DNA of 64,000 nucleotides from Streptomyces sp. 3214.6 (GCF_900129855.1 NZ_LT670819.1:8742001-8806000), one strand, 5' to 3'. Counted from the stretch's first letter, positions 32,711 to 42,444 are shown. Notes: generated by a model not told the origin, from the letters alone. Translations and numbers: made by a program.

Positions 32711-33732
32711 CGGCGCCACCGCAGGGTGTCGTCGACCGTGCCGGCCTCGGACGCGGCGCGCAGCACGGCGAGCCGGGTGAAGCGCCGCTCGAAGTCCTCC
32801 CGGGCCAGCCCGTGCTTCCGGTAGGCGTCGGCGAGTTCGAGCGCGCCCTGCTTCACCGTCCACTCGCAGTCGAAGCCGGGGATCGCCGAACGGAACCGGG
32901 AGAAGTCCACTCGGTAGGACCGCGGATCGGCGCCGTTCTCCCCGGTGATCACCACCTTCGCCCCGGACACCGCCTCGGCGACCTGGTCGGCGATCTCGGC
33001 GACCGTCACGTTGTTGATCTCGCTGCCGATGTTGAACGCCCGGTCGTGCACCGCTTCCCGCGGCGCGACCAGCGCGGCCGCGAAGGCCCGGGCGATGTCG
33101 GCGGCGTGCACCAGCGGGCGCCAGGGCGTGCCGTCGGAGAGCACAAGGACCTCGCCGGACAGGAGCGCGTGGCCCACCAGGTTGTTCAGCACGATGTCGG
33201 CGCGCAGCCGGGGCGAGTAGCCGAAGGCGGTGGCGTTGCGCATGTACACCGGGCTGAAGTCGCCGTCGGCGAGCGCGTGCAGATCGTCCTCGACCCGCAC
33301 CTTGGACTCCGCGTACGGCGTCACCGGGCGCAGCGGGGCGTCCTCGGCCACCAGGTCGTCGCCGCCTGCGGCGCCGTAGACCGAGCAGGTCGACGCGTAC
33401 AGGAAGCGCCGCACCCCGGCGTCGCGGGCCAGCCGGGCCAGCCGTACGGACGCGTGGTGGTTGATGTCGTAGGTGAGGTCCGGCGCCAGCGATCCCAGCG
33501 GGTCGTTGGACAGCGCGGCCAGGTGGATCACGGCGTCCACTCCGGCCACGTGTTCGGCCGTGACGTCGCGCAGGTCCACCCGGTGCCCCGGCGGGTCCGC
33601 GGGGGTCGGGCCGAGGACGCAGTCGGCGAACAGGCCGGCGTCCAGGCCGACGACCTCGTGTCCGGCGGCCGCGAGGACCGGGGCCATCACGGTGCCCAGA
33701 TAGCCCTGGTGTCCGGTCAGTAGTACGCGCAA
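32707..33732 (-). CDS. NAD-dependent sugar epimerase/dehydratase
   Basis: 341 residues, TTG start (Met-Arg-Val-Leu-Leu). Rossmann motif LLTGHQGYLG at 4-13; catalytic Ser and YxxxK in YASTCSVYG and PYAESKVRVEDDL. Extended SDR family acting on nucleotide sugars; C4 epimerase, dehydratase or reductase cannot be separated by eye. No separate CDP-glucose 4,6-dehydratase is present in the window, so this enzyme may fill a gap in that route. Three bases separate it from the deacetylase gene. Confidence 0.9.
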   Translation of the reverse strand: MRVLLTGHQGYLGTVMAPVLAAAGHEVVGLDAGLFADCVLGPTPADPPGHRVDLRDVTAEHVAGVDAVIHLAALSNDPLGSLAPDLTYDINHHASVRLARLARDAGVRRFLYASTCSVYGAAGGDDLVAEDAPLRPVTPYAESKVRVEDDLHALADGDFSPVYMRNATAFGYSPRLRADIVLNNLVGHALLSGEVLVLSDGTPWRPLVHAADIARAFAAALVAPREAVHDRAFNIGSEINNVTVAEIADQVAEAVSGAKVVITGENGADPRSYRVDFSRFRSAIPGFDCEWTVKQGALELADAYRKHGLAREDFERRFTRLAVLRAASEAGTVDDTLRWRR

Positions 33733-33735
33733 GGT

Positions 33736-34383
33736 TCAACCCCCCAGGTTGAGCGTGAGTTTGGCGACGTCGAACGCCTCGGCGTAGCGCGCCTGGCATT
33801 CGATGCCGCGGATCCGGGCAAGGCCGAGGAAGGCCTCCCGGTCGTACCAGGGCCGGTGCCGCTGCGAGGGGTAGTGCTCCTGCAGCAGCCGCACCTTCTG
33901 TTCGGCGGTCTCCGACGACAGCGGCTGGTACGCCGCCGGACGGCCGAGATCGCCGTCCCACTTGACGATCTCGTAGCCGAGCACGAGATGGTCGCGGAAC
34001 GCGGTGGGGATCAGCTTCGCCAGGCCGCGGTGATCCTGGTGCGCGTCATCGGTGCGCGGGGCCAGGATCAGCTCCGGGTCGGTCCGGGCGCGCAGCTCCT
34101 CGACCGCGGCCTTGGCCTCCTCCCAGTGCGCCGGCAGCCGGCCGTCGGGCAGCTTGTGCACGGTCAGCCGCAGGTCGGCGCCCGGGCAGAAGGCGGCGAG
34201 CGCGGCCTGCTCCTCCTGCTCGCGCTCGCTGCCACCGCCGGAGAGCACCAGCGCGTCGACGCGGACACCCGGCCGTGCGTGACACAGCGTCAGCAGCGTG
34301 CCGCCGGCGCCGATGGCGATGTCGTCGCAGTGCGCGCCCACCGCGACGATCCGGTCCAGGCGCCCGGCCCCGAGCCGGATCAC
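33736..34383 (-). CDS. PIG-L family deacetylase
   Basis: 215 residues, GTG start. Zinc motif AVGAHCDDIAIGAGGTL (His-x-Asp-Asp, about residues 16-20) and second His in DDAHQDHRGL. The family removes N-acetyl groups from amino sugars or related small molecules. In this cluster it probably trims an acetamido sugar intermediate. Its GTG overlaps the stop of the nucleotidyltransferase gene. Confidence 0.9.
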   Translation of the reverse strand: MIRLGAGRLDRIVAVGAHCDDIAIGAGGTLLTLCHARPGVRVDALVLSGGGSEREQEEQAALAAFCPGADLRLTVHKLPDGRLPAHWEEAKAAVEELRARTDPELILAPRTDDAHQDHRGLAKLIPTAFRDHLVLGYEIVKWDGDLGRPAAYQPLSSETAEQKVRLLQEHYPSQRHRPWYDREAFLGLARIRGIECQARYAEAFDVAKLTLNLGG

Positions 34384-35174
34384 GCGCCGACCCCGGCGTT
34401 GTCCCGCTCCCACACGGCCCACGGGCGTTCGCCCCGGGCGTAGGCGTCGTCGAGCGCGGCGCGCTCCTTCACGGTGTCGGTCGGCTTCCAGAAGCCGCGG
34501 TGCTGGTGCGCCACCAGCCGCCCCTGCTTGGCCAGTTGGGCGCATCCGTCGGCGACCAGGTCCCCGTTCTCCGGGATGTGGTCGAAGATCTCCTGGCGGA
34601 GCACGAAGTAGCCGCCGTTCTCCCACAGCGGCATGTCGCTCACCGCGGTGATGCCCCCGACCAGGCCGTCCTCGCCCAACTCCACGCAGTGGAACGACGA
34701 CTGCGGCGGCACCACCATCATCGACGCACCGGCGTCACGCCGGGCGAACCGGTCGATCATCTCCGGCAGCGGGGCGTCGGTGAGCACGTCGGCGTAGTTG
34801 GCGAGGAACATCTCGTCGCCGTCCAGGTGGTGCCGCACCCGGCGCAGCCGCTCCCCGATCGGTGACTCGATGCCGGTCTGCGCGAACGTGATCGTCCAGT
34901 CGGCGATGTCGGTGGACAGCAGTTCGGTCCGGCCGCCCCGCAGCACGAAGTCGTTGGACGTCGTCTCCTCGTAGTTGAGGAAGAAGTCCTTGATGTGGTG
35001 GGCCCCGTAGCCGAGGCACAGGATGAACTCCCTGTGCCCGAAGTGTGCGTAGTAGCGCATGACGTGCCAGATCAGCGGCCGCGGGCCGACCATCGCCATC
35101 GGCTTGGGCACGTCGTCTGCGGCGCCGCTCCGCATCCGCATCCCGTAACCGCCGCAGAACAGAACGACCTTCAT
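34380..35174 (-). CDS. sugar-phosphate nucleotidyltransferase (glucose-1-phosphate cytidylyltransferase-like)
   Basis: 264 residues. Nucleotide-binding signature LFCGGYGMRMRSG (6-18), VPKPMAMVGPRPLIWHVMRYYA, and GFWKPTDTVKERAALDDAY near the end, which is typical of the RfbF/CDP-glucose enzymes. It makes the activated sugar (likely CDP-glucose) from which the modified sugar is built. Next to a C-methyltransferase, PIG-L, epimerase and DUF4910, the layout used for branched-chain CDP sugars in O-antigens. Confidence 0.9.
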   Translation of the reverse strand: MKVVLFCGGYGMRMRSGAADDVPKPMAMVGPRPLIWHVMRYYAHFGHREFILCLGYGAHHIKDFFLNYEETTSNDFVLRGGRTELLSTDIADWTITFAQTGIESPIGERLRRVRHHLDGDEMFLANYADVLTDAPLPEMIDRFARRDAGASMMVVPPQSSFHCVELGEDGLVGGITAVSDMPLWENGGYFVLRQEIFDHIPENGDLVADGCAQLAKQGRLVAHQHRGFWKPTDTVKERAALDDAYARGERPWAVWERDNAGVGA

Positions 35175-36436
35175 GCTGTGACCTTTCGAGACGCGACCTC
35201 GACAATGCTCGGTTCGACGATGCTCAGTTCCGGGATGGGAAAGACCAGTCGGCCGCCCCAGTCGCCCACGAAGGACAGCTGCTCGACCAACTCGGCCCGC
35301 AGGTTCCACGGCAGGACGACGACGTAGTCCGGCTTGTCGGCGGCTATCTGCTCGGGCGGCAGGATCGGGATACGGGTGCCCGGGGTGAACCGGCCGTGCT
35401 TGTAGGGGTTGCGGTCGACCGTGTACGCGAGCAGGTCGGGCCGGATGCCGCAGTGGTTGAGCAGGGTGTTGCCCTTGCCCGGCGCGCCGTAGCCGACGAC
35501 CGTCTCACCGCGCTCGGCCGCCTCGATGAGGAACCTGAGCAGGTCCCGGCGCACCTTGGCCACCCGGGCGGAGAACTCGGCGTACCCCGACAGCTCCTGA
35601 AGACCGGCGGCCTTCTCCCGGGCCAGCACGTCGGCCACCCGCGGCGTCGGCTCGCCGGCCGCCTCGGCGGGCCGGGCCCACAGCCGGATGGAGCCGCCGT
35701 GCGTGGGCAGCAGCTCGACGTCCACGAGCGCGAGCCCGCCGCTGGCAAGGGCCCGGATCGCGGACGCGACCGTGTAGTACTGGAAGTGCTCGTGGTAGAT
35801 CGTGTCGTACTGGTTCTCCTCGATCAGGGTCAGCAGATGCTGCACCTCGATGGAGACCCAGCCGTCGTCGGCGACCAGGGCGCGCAGGCCCTGGGTGAAC
35901 CCGACCACGTCGGGGATGTGCGCGTACACGTTGTTGGCCACGACCAGGTTCGCCGGGCCGTGCTCTTCGCGGACGGCCGAGCCGGTCTCCGGGCTCAGGA
36001 ACTCCGTGAGCGTGGGCACGCCCGCGTCCCGCGCCGCGGCGCCGACGTTCACCGACGGCTCGATGCCCAGGCAGCGGATCCCCCGGTCCACCACGTGCCG
36101 CAGCAGGTATCCGTCGTTGCTCGCGACCTCGACCACGAAGGCGTCGGTACCGAGAGCAAGGCGCGCTGCGGCGTCGGCGACGAACGTGCGCGCGTGCTCC
36201 ACCCAGGACGTCGAGTACGAGGAGAAGTACGCGTACTCCTTGAACGTCTCCTCCGGCGTGATCAGCGGCGGGATCTGCGCCAGCCAGCAGTCGGTGCAGA
36301 CCCGCAGGTGCAGCGGGTACGCGGGTTCCGGCCGGTCCAGTTGGTCCGCGGCGAGAAAGCTCTCACATGGTGGCGTCGCCCCGAGGTCGACGACGCTCGC
36401 CATCGCTTCCGAGCCGCAGAGTCGGCATCGTGTCAT
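35171..36436 (-). CDS. sugar C-methyltransferase (SAM-dependent)
   Basis: 421 residues of the TylC3/NovU type. An N-terminal zinc module has cysteines 4, 7, 47 and 50 (CRLC...CTDC). The SAM-binding segment is FVVEVASNDGYLL (about 99-111), then NNVYAHIPDV, EVQHLLTLIEENQYDTIYHEHFQYYT (catalytic His/Glu region), and the C-terminal domain with VVGYGAPGKGNTLLN. Such enzymes add a methyl group to carbon 3 of a 4-keto sugar. That predicts a branched methyl sugar as product. Confidence 0.9.
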   Translation of the reverse strand: MTRCRLCGSEAMASVVDLGATPPCESFLAADQLDRPEPAYPLHLRVCTDCWLAQIPPLITPEETFKEYAYFSSYSTSWVEHARTFVADAAARLALGTDAFVVEVASNDGYLLRHVVDRGIRCLGIEPSVNVGAAARDAGVPTLTEFLSPETGSAVREEHGPANLVVANNVYAHIPDVVGFTQGLRALVADDGWVSIEVQHLLTLIEENQYDTIYHEHFQYYTVASAIRALASGGLALVDVELLPTHGGSIRLWARPAEAAGEPTPRVADVLAREKAAGLQELSGYAEFSARVAKVRRDLLRFLIEAAERGETVVGYGAPGKGNTLLNHCGIRPDLLAYTVDRNPYKHGRFTPGTRIPILPPEQIAADKPDYVVVLPWNLRAELVEQLSFVGDWGGRLVFPIPELSIVEPSIVEVASRKVTA

Positions 36437-37674
36437 CTACTGTCCCCATCCCCCCTGCTCGCGCGGGTGTCCCCGCCGCGAGTCAGTGCTGACCGGCCCG
36501 CGATCGCGGTGCGGTACTCGTCAACCAGGCGGTCGAGGCCGACCGCCGGGCTGAAACCGTGTTCGTAACGGAGCCGGGCCTCCCGGCCCAGCTCCCGGTT
36601 GTGGTCCGGTTCGGCCGCGATCCGGCGTAGGCAGGACGCGAGCGAGGCGGCCTCGCCCGGCCGGTGCAGCAGCCCGGTCACCCCGTCCTCGACGAGTTCG
36701 ACGAAGGCGCCGTGACCGGCGGCGACGACCGGAACCCCGGCCGCCATCGCCTCCACGACCACCAGGCCGAACGCCTCCAACCACGTCGAGGGAGCCACCA
36801 CGGCGACCGACCGCGCGATGGCTTTCTGGCACTCCGCGGTGTCGTACAGGCCGACGTAGCGCACGTCGTCCCGGCCCGCCGCCCAGGCGGTCACCTCCGG
36901 CTCCAGCGGCCCCGTGCCGGCGATCACGAGCGGCACGCCCACACCGCCGCTCGCCGCGAGCTCGTCCCACGCAGCCATGAGCAGCCGCACGCCCTTGGCC
37001 TCGGCGAGCCGGCCGAGATAGAGCAGATGCTCGCCGGCACCCTCTCGGCGGGCGTCCGGGTCGGGCACGAAGTTGTGCTTCACCGCGAGTCGCTCGGCCG
37101 GCATGCCGGCCCGCACCAGGACGTCGCGCTGCGCCGCGGAGATGCAGAAGAACCGCTCCACACCGGACCACCACCGCCGCCGGTTGACCGCCAGGCTCAC
37201 CGCGAGCGGCACCGTCGCCAGGCGGGAGTTCCGGTAGCAGCCGTGCCGGACGGCGGGCAGCGGCGTCGACCCGACGCACTCGGTGCAGGGCCGGCCGTCG
37301 CGCTGCAACGTGCCGGGCGGGCAGACCTGGGTGTAGTTGTGCAGTGTGGCGACGGCGGGCACGCCGGCGTCGGCGCAGGCGGCAAGGACCGCCGGCGACA
37401 GCAGCGGGAAGACGTTGTGGACGTGCACCACGTCCGGCCGCTCGGCGCGCAGCCGGGCGGCGAGCTCCGTGCGGACCGCCGGGTTCCACGGCACCAGCAG
37501 CGGCACCGCGACCTTGCCCGGCAGGGAGCGGGCGGCGATGTCGTCGCTGCGCCGCTCGAACAGCTCGACCTGGTGGCCTGCCTCGCGCAGCAGCGCCACC
37601 TCCTGGTCGACGACCTTGTTCTCCCCGCTCGGCTGCGCCGAGGCGTAGCGGTTGTGCGCCACGAGGATGTGCAT
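36433..37674 (-). CDS. glycosyltransferase family 4
   Basis: 413 residues, GT-B fold. N-terminal AHNRYASAQPSGENKVVDQEVALL, DVVHVHNVFPLLSPAVL; C-terminal donor site LLYLGRLAEAKGVRLLMAAWDEL and EAFGLVVVEAMAAGVPVVAAGHGAFVELV (the E-x7-E motif). Four cysteines around residues 113-143 (VCPPGTLQRDGRPCTECVG ... HGCYRNS) form a pattern known in some GT4 enzymes and may bind metal. Cytoplasmic assembly of the repeat unit. Confidence 0.92.
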   Translation of the reverse strand: MHILVAHNRYASAQPSGENKVVDQEVALLREAGHQVELFERRSDDIAARSLPGKVAVPLLVPWNPAVRTELAARLRAERPDVVHVHNVFPLLSPAVLAACADAGVPAVATLHNYTQVCPPGTLQRDGRPCTECVGSTPLPAVRHGCYRNSRLATVPLAVSLAVNRRRWWSGVERFFCISAAQRDVLVRAGMPAERLAVKHNFVPDPDARREGAGEHLLYLGRLAEAKGVRLLMAAWDELAASGGVGVPLVIAGTGPLEPEVTAWAAGRDDVRYVGLYDTAECQKAIARSVAVVAPSTWLEAFGLVVVEAMAAGVPVVAAGHGAFVELVEDGVTGLLHRPGEAASLASCLRRIAAEPDHNRELGREARLRYEHGFSPAVGLDRLVDEYRTAIAGRSALTRGGDTRASRGDGDSR

Positions 37675-37676
37675 GC

Positions 37677-38918
37677 TCAGGCCACCTCCGATCTCTGGGC
37701 CCATCGCGGGCCGCGTCGTCGAGGCATGTCGGGTGTCGAGGGGGGAGTGGCCGCCGCAGGTGTCGCCAGCAGCGAGGCGGCCACGGCCAGATGAAGCAGA
37801 TACGGCGAGGCGTCGCCCAGCCCGGCCTCGGTGTACGAGGCGATCGCGCAGTAGCTGATCAGAAAGATCGCGCAGGCCCTCGACAGCGACGGCGGCCGCA
37901 GCAACGCGACGCCGCCCAACACGCTGATGATCGCCGCCACCAGCGCGACGCCGGTCATGCCCTGCTCGTTGTAGACGGCCAGCCAGCTGTTGTCGATCGG
38001 CAGCCCGCCGAACGACTTGTCGCCCAGACCCGCGCCGAACAGGTACTCCGAAGTCGTCCGGGGCGCTGCCAGCAGGGCGTGCCAGACCTTCTCCCGACCG
38101 GTGAGGCTGCTGAAGTTCTCCTGGCTCTGTCCGCGCAGGAACCACGCCTGCAGCGCGGAGCCGAACCCCACCGCGGCCACCGCGGCGCACACCACCGCCC
38201 AGGAGAAGAACCGGCGGGCGGCGGCGCTGGTCAGGATGAGCGACGCAATCGCCAGCGCCAGCCCGATGAGCAGGCCCAGCGTGGCGGTGCGGGTATGGGT
38301 CAGCGCGAGCAGGACGAGTGACGGCACGATGACCACCGCCGCGCTGGTCCTGTCGGTGCTGCGGCCCAGCAGGAGCAGCACGGTGAGCCCGATGATCACC
38401 GCGGCGTACTGTCCGATCTGCGGCGGGGTGAGCGGCCACAACGCGCCGACCAGCCGCCCGCCGTAGAGGTCGGGCAGGGCCGCGCCCGGTGAGATGACAA
38501 GGCCGGCGGCCACCGACCCGAGGACCGCGAAGTACATCCGGATGTGGTGCCGCACGAACGTCGGGCCGCCGTCCCACCAGCGGCTGAGCAGCCACAGCGT
38601 GCCGACGAAGAGAGCCAGCCGGGCGCACCGGAACAGCGCCCCGAACCCTGACTCCAGGTTCGCGCTGGAGATCACGCTCAGCACCAGCAGCAGGGTGAGC
38701 AGGAACAGGAAGGCACTGGCCCGGATGCGCAGCCGGAGATTGACCGCGAGCGCCAGCGCGAACGCGGCGACCAGCGCGCCCATGGTGACCATCTGGATGA
38801 GGGAGCGGGGCAGCGGGACGATGGTCTTCGCCCCGGCGGAGCCGAGCGTGTTGAGGACCAGCAGCCCCCAGACTGTCCCGACGATCTTCGGCGTGTGGTC
38901 CGTGCCCATCTCAACCAC
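37677..38918 (-). CDS. O-antigen ligase/polymerase-like membrane protein (Wzy candidate)
   Basis: 413 residues, about 11 hydrophobic segments and one larger outer loop (about 270-320: FSSLTGREKVWHALLAAP ... GLPIDNSWLAVYNEQG), the Wzy_C/O-antigen-ligase pattern. It would polymerise or ligate repeat units outside the membrane. GTG start at 38918; ATG at 38909 is an alternative. It overlaps the beta-helix gene's end by eight bases. Confidence 0.85.
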   Translation of the reverse strand: MVEMGTDHTPKIVGTVWGLLVLNTLGSAGAKTIVPLPRSLIQMVTMGALVAAFALALAVNLRLRIRASAFLFLLTLLLVLSVISSANLESGFGALFRCARLALFVGTLWLLSRWWDGGPTFVRHHIRMYFAVLGSVAAGLVISPGAALPDLYGGRLVGALWPLTPPQIGQYAAVIIGLTVLLLLGRSTDRTSAAVVIVPSLVLLALTHTRTATLGLLIGLALAIASLILTSAAARRFFSWAVVCAAVAAVGFGSALQAWFLRGQSQENFSSLTGREKVWHALLAAPRTTSEYLFGAGLGDKSFGGLPIDNSWLAVYNEQGMTGVALVAAIISVLGGVALLRPPSLSRACAIFLISYCAIASYTEAGLGDASPYLLHLAVAASLLATPAAATPPSTPDMPRRRGPRWAQRSEVA

Positions 38919-40449
38919 CGTCCCCTGCGCGGAAGGTGCTGCCGACGTCCTGCTGGTACGGCGCGGCCTGCCACTGCGCGGAGTCGAGTGTCCGGCTCGG
39001 GTCGTGGGCGACGAACGTCCACGGTCCGACGTAGACGTTGTCGTGCCAGTGGTTGTCCTGCTTGCGGGTGATCGCCTCGGCCACCCGCTCGCCCTGGTAG
39101 GGCGACCAGTCCGGATAGGTGCCGTAGTTGGCCAGCACCGCCATGCGGTCGCACTTGACCGTGCAGTCGACGACGGACTTGTCCAGCACGAAGCGGTTGC
39201 CGTGGATGTCCACCCGCTGGGTCTTCCACCGGCAGTCGGCGTAGAGCGGTGCGGTGGCGATCGCCGGCTGTGCGCAGCTGCCGGTCTTCTTCACCAGCAA
39301 CGTGCAGTCACCGGAGGAGGTGTTGGCCGGGCTGTTGCAGAACCGGTCGGCGTTCTCCCACAGGGTGATCCCGGACCAGTTGTTCTCCAGCACGTTCCCG
39401 TAGATCTCGATCTTGTCCGTGCGGGCCCGGATCCGCGGTTCGCCGCCGGACTCGGACAGGTAGACGGTCGCGAACGGGAAGTTGTCGCCCTTGTCGGCGT
39501 ACCTGCGGCCCTCCACCCAGTTGTTCCGGCGGATCGTGTTCTTCCGGATGATCGCGTTGTAGCTGGTCTCGTAGATCAGCGCGGCACCGTCGTTGGCCTC
39601 GAGCACGTTGTCCTCGATGAGGAAGTCGTTGTTGTTGGTGTCCGCCCACAACCCGGCCCCGCGGTTGTCGTGCACCCAGTTGCCCCGTACGTCGGCGCCG
39701 TCGACGGCCCAGAACTTGACGCCTCCGGTGCAGCCGCAGCCCGGCCGCCGCCGCTCCCAGTCGCCGGTGTTGTTGCCCACGATCTCGTTGCCCTCGACCA
39801 CCAGAGCGGTGACACGGCCGCCGCTCTTGTACGCGTTCATGCCGTACTGCCCGTTGGCGCGCAGGCAGTTGGCGCGGACCTGCTGGTGGGCGCCGGCCAT
39901 CAGCCCGGCGCCGGAGTTGTTCTGGATCGTGGAGTGCTGGATCACCCACCCGTCGGCCGAGTCATGGTTGACCACACCTTCGTCCTGCGGCGCGACGAAA
40001 CCCTGCACGGTGAGGTAGCCGATGGTGACACCCCGGGCGGTGCCGCCGAACGCGTACTGGTTGGTCTTGCGGCCGTCGAGCACCGCGCCCGGCGCGCCCA
40101 GGTAGCTGTCCCCCTCCTTGGGGATGACCTGGGCGTAGCGGTCCGGCTCGAGCGTGTGCCTGCCCGGTCGAAGCCAGAACGTGGTGTGCGGGGGGCTGCT
40201 CTTGGTCTTCGCCGCCAGGTCACCGACCACCGCGGGGTCGACCGGCACCGCGCCCTTCGGCGCCTTCGCCGGCCCGGCCACGGGCTTGGCGCACACCCGG
40301 GCCACGGACGTGGCCACGGACGCGGAGGGCGCGGCGGTGGTCGGCTTCGGCGCCGCGCCCGGCGTGCTGCTCTCGCAGCCGGTCGCCGCCGGCAGAACCA
40401 GCGCCAGCAGTGCCGTCGGCACCGCCCAGTGCCCCCACTTGATCCCCAC
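38911..40449 (-). CDS. secreted right-handed beta-helix lipoprotein
   Basis: 512 residues. A signal peptide ends in a lipobox-like AATGC (Cys25), then a low-complexity Pro/Ala/Thr spacer. The body has repeated beta-helix coils rich in Asn/Val/Ile: VIQHSTIQNNSGAGLMAG, VEGNEIVGNNTGDW, IEDNVLEANDGAAL, IIRKNTIRRNNW, IYGNVLENNWSGI. The fold is that of pectate/alginate lyases and mannuronan C5-epimerases. Its position next to a heparinase-type gene suggests it edits or cuts the exported polymer. Catalytic residues not identified. Confidence 0.85.
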   Translation of the reverse strand: MGIKWGHWAVPTALLALVLPAATGCESSTPGAAPKPTTAAPSASVATSVARVCAKPVAGPAKAPKGAVPVDPAVVGDLAAKTKSSPPHTTFWLRPGRHTLEPDRYAQVIPKEGDSYLGAPGAVLDGRKTNQYAFGGTARGVTIGYLTVQGFVAPQDEGVVNHDSADGWVIQHSTIQNNSGAGLMAGAHQQVRANCLRANGQYGMNAYKSGGRVTALVVEGNEIVGNNTGDWERRRPGCGCTGGVKFWAVDGADVRGNWVHDNRGAGLWADTNNNDFLIEDNVLEANDGAALIYETSYNAIIRKNTIRRNNWVEGRRYADKGDNFPFATVYLSESGGEPRIRARTDKIEIYGNVLENNWSGITLWENADRFCNSPANTSSGDCTLLVKKTGSCAQPAIATAPLYADCRWKTQRVDIHGNRFVLDKSVVDCTVKCDRMAVLANYGTYPDWSPYQGERVAEAITRKQDNHWHDNVYVGPWTFVAHDPSRTLDSAQWQAAPYQQDVGSTFRAGDGG

Positions 40450-40458
40450 ACGTCCTCC

Positions 40459-42444
40459 CTAGCCGTGGAACCTGAGTACGGTGGTGAACCCCTGCGCGCC
40501 GTCGGCGAAGCCGGTGCCGATGAGCGCGGTGGCGGGTTCCTTGCGTCCGAAGCCGGGGGAGTACCAGCCCAGCGGCGGGTCGCTCTCGCCGCGATGCGCC
40601 CGCCAGGACAGCTGCCCGGGCAGGTCGAGCGTCGCGGAGCGGTCCTCGCCGTCCCGGGTCCAGGTGAGCACGGCCCGGTGTCCTGCCAGCTCGGCGACGA
40701 TCGCCGGGCCGAGGTGGAACGCCAGTCGCACGGCCCGGCGCGGGCCGCGCACCTCGTCGACCACCGTCAGCTCCTGGCTCGCGGCCGACAGTTCCACCCG
40801 GCGGCGGTGCACGGAGCGCTGGTAGCCGTCGTGCTCGGCGCACCAGCGGGCCGTCCCCCCGGCAAAGGCGCCGGAGGTGTCCGCGACCAGGACGCGGCTG
40901 CGGGCCTGCCGGGTCCACAGGAACGGGCCGCCGGAGACGGACTGGTCACCGCCGTCCAGTTGCAGGGTGTTGTGCCCGAGGGTCGATCGGAAGTACTGCC
41001 GCCACTCGGGCTGCCCGTGGTAGCAGTACGTCCCCGGGTCGGCGAGTACGTCGACCCCGTCGTGCCGGACCTCCACGGACAGCGCGTCCGCGTGGGCATG
41101 CGCGGCGATGGACAGGAACCCGTGCGGACCACCGTCGCAGCGGCACCAGATCTCCGCCGTGTCCGTCGTCTCTGTCGGACCACGCAGGATGGTCATGCCC
41201 GCGTCGGCGAAATGACCCGGTCGGCTTGCCGGGCGGGACACGGCCGGTGCGGCTCCGTTCTGCGGGCACGGTCGGATGAGCGGGGCCAGCAGCGGGGTGC
41301 GCACATCGGTGCCGGTCACCGTCGGCCACCAGGCGAGCCGACCGAACACGGCGTCCCCGGTGGCCAGCAGCGAGCCCCAGCGGTCGGTGCCCGCACCGTC
41401 CACGACCAGACCGTGCCCGTCGTCCGAGTCCCCCTGACGCGGCGGCCGCAGCCGGCTGTCCACGACGGCCGCGAGCGCGTCGGTCATCCGCAGCAGCACC
41501 AGCCGGATCGACGCGGGCACCGGCACGCCTGCCGTGTCCGCCTCGGCCAGCGCGGCCAGGCCGAGCTCCAGCACCAGTCCGTGGTACTCGGTGGCCAGCT
41601 CACGGTTGAGGCCGGAGAGGAAGGTGTTGCCGCGCAGGTGCCGCTCCAGCGACCGCAGGGCATCGGCCCGCCAGCGCTCCGAGGAAGGGAACCAGCCGAA
41701 CGCGCAGGCCGCCGCGAACTGTCCGGCGGCCTCGGCGATGACGTGGTTGTTCGCCGAAGACCCCCGGCTGGGGAAGGCGGCCAGCCACCGCTGGTGGTGC
41801 CAGATCTGGTTCAGCGCCACCGGGTTGCCCTCGAACAGAGCGCCCACGCCCGGCCAGCCGTCGAGCAGCCGGCGGATCCACACCCACGACAGCAGCCGGA
41901 TCCCCAGCTCGATGCCGCTGGTCCAGTGCACCCCGCGCAGCGGCGCGTTGCCCGCCCACCACGACCGCAGGTGCTCGGCCACTCGCTCGGCGTACCGCTC
42001 GTCCTCGCTGATCGCGTAGGCGGCCGCGAGCACGGTGAGGTACTGGTGCCGGGACAGCTCCCAGATCTGCTTGACGTCCCCGACCGCGTCCTCGTTCCGG
42101 TACGGCACGTCGAAGGCGTAGCCCCACGGAGCCCGCCGCCCGGTCTTCGGGTCGTACCACCAGTCCGGGTCGGTCAGGTCGTCGCGGACCACCCCGAAAT
42201 ACTCGGCGTGCCCGGCCATCAGCCGGTCCGCCTCGGCAAGGAGACGTTTCGCGGCGTCCGGCGGTACCGCCTCGATCGTCCCCGCGGGCAGCACCGCGGT
42301 GAACCGGGCGCCGGTCACGTTCGGGCAGTCCGGCCGCGCCGACCGCCAGCGCCGCCTGCGCACCGTGTCGCCCACCCGGCCGCCGACCTCCCGCGGTCCC
42401 ATCCGGGACAGCCGCCGCAGATACCAGCCCGCGCTCATGGTCAT
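40459..42444 (-). CDS. heparinase II/III family (alginate-lyase-fold) protein
   Basis: 661 residues. An N-terminal alpha-toroid (about 70-400) with HWTSGIELGIRLLSWVW and GSSANNHVIAEAAGQFAAACAF (Asn-His catalytic-type pair). A C-terminal beta-sandwich has FLSIAAHAHADALSVEVRHDGVDVLADPGTY and YFRSTLGHNTLQLDGGDQS, the family's zinc/His motifs. These enzymes cleave uronic-acid polysaccharides by beta-elimination. No clear signal peptide is visible, odd for an external lyase. Encoded inside a biosynthetic operon, it may release or trim the polymer. Confidence 0.9.
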   Translation of the reverse strand: MTMSAGWYLRRLSRMGPREVGGRVGDTVRRRRWRSARPDCPNVTGARFTAVLPAGTIEAVPPDAAKRLLAEADRLMAGHAEYFGVVRDDLTDPDWWYDPKTGRRAPWGYAFDVPYRNEDAVGDVKQIWELSRHQYLTVLAAAYAISEDERYAERVAEHLRSWWAGNAPLRGVHWTSGIELGIRLLSWVWIRRLLDGWPGVGALFEGNPVALNQIWHHQRWLAAFPSRGSSANNHVIAEAAGQFAAACAFGWFPSSERWRADALRSLERHLRGNTFLSGLNRELATEYHGLVLELGLAALAEADTAGVPVPASIRLVLLRMTDALAAVVDSRLRPPRQGDSDDGHGLVVDGAGTDRWGSLLATGDAVFGRLAWWPTVTGTDVRTPLLAPLIRPCPQNGAAPAVSRPASRPGHFADAGMTILRGPTETTDTAEIWCRCDGGPHGFLSIAAHAHADALSVEVRHDGVDVLADPGTYCYHGQPEWRQYFRSTLGHNTLQLDGGDQSVSGGPFLWTRQARSRVLVADTSGAFAGGTARWCAEHDGYQRSVHRRRVELSAASQELTVVDEVRGPRRAVRLAFHLGPAIVAELAGHRAVLTWTRDGEDRSATLDLPGQLSWRAHRGESDPPLGWYSPGFGRKEPATALIGTGFADGAQGFTTVLRFHG

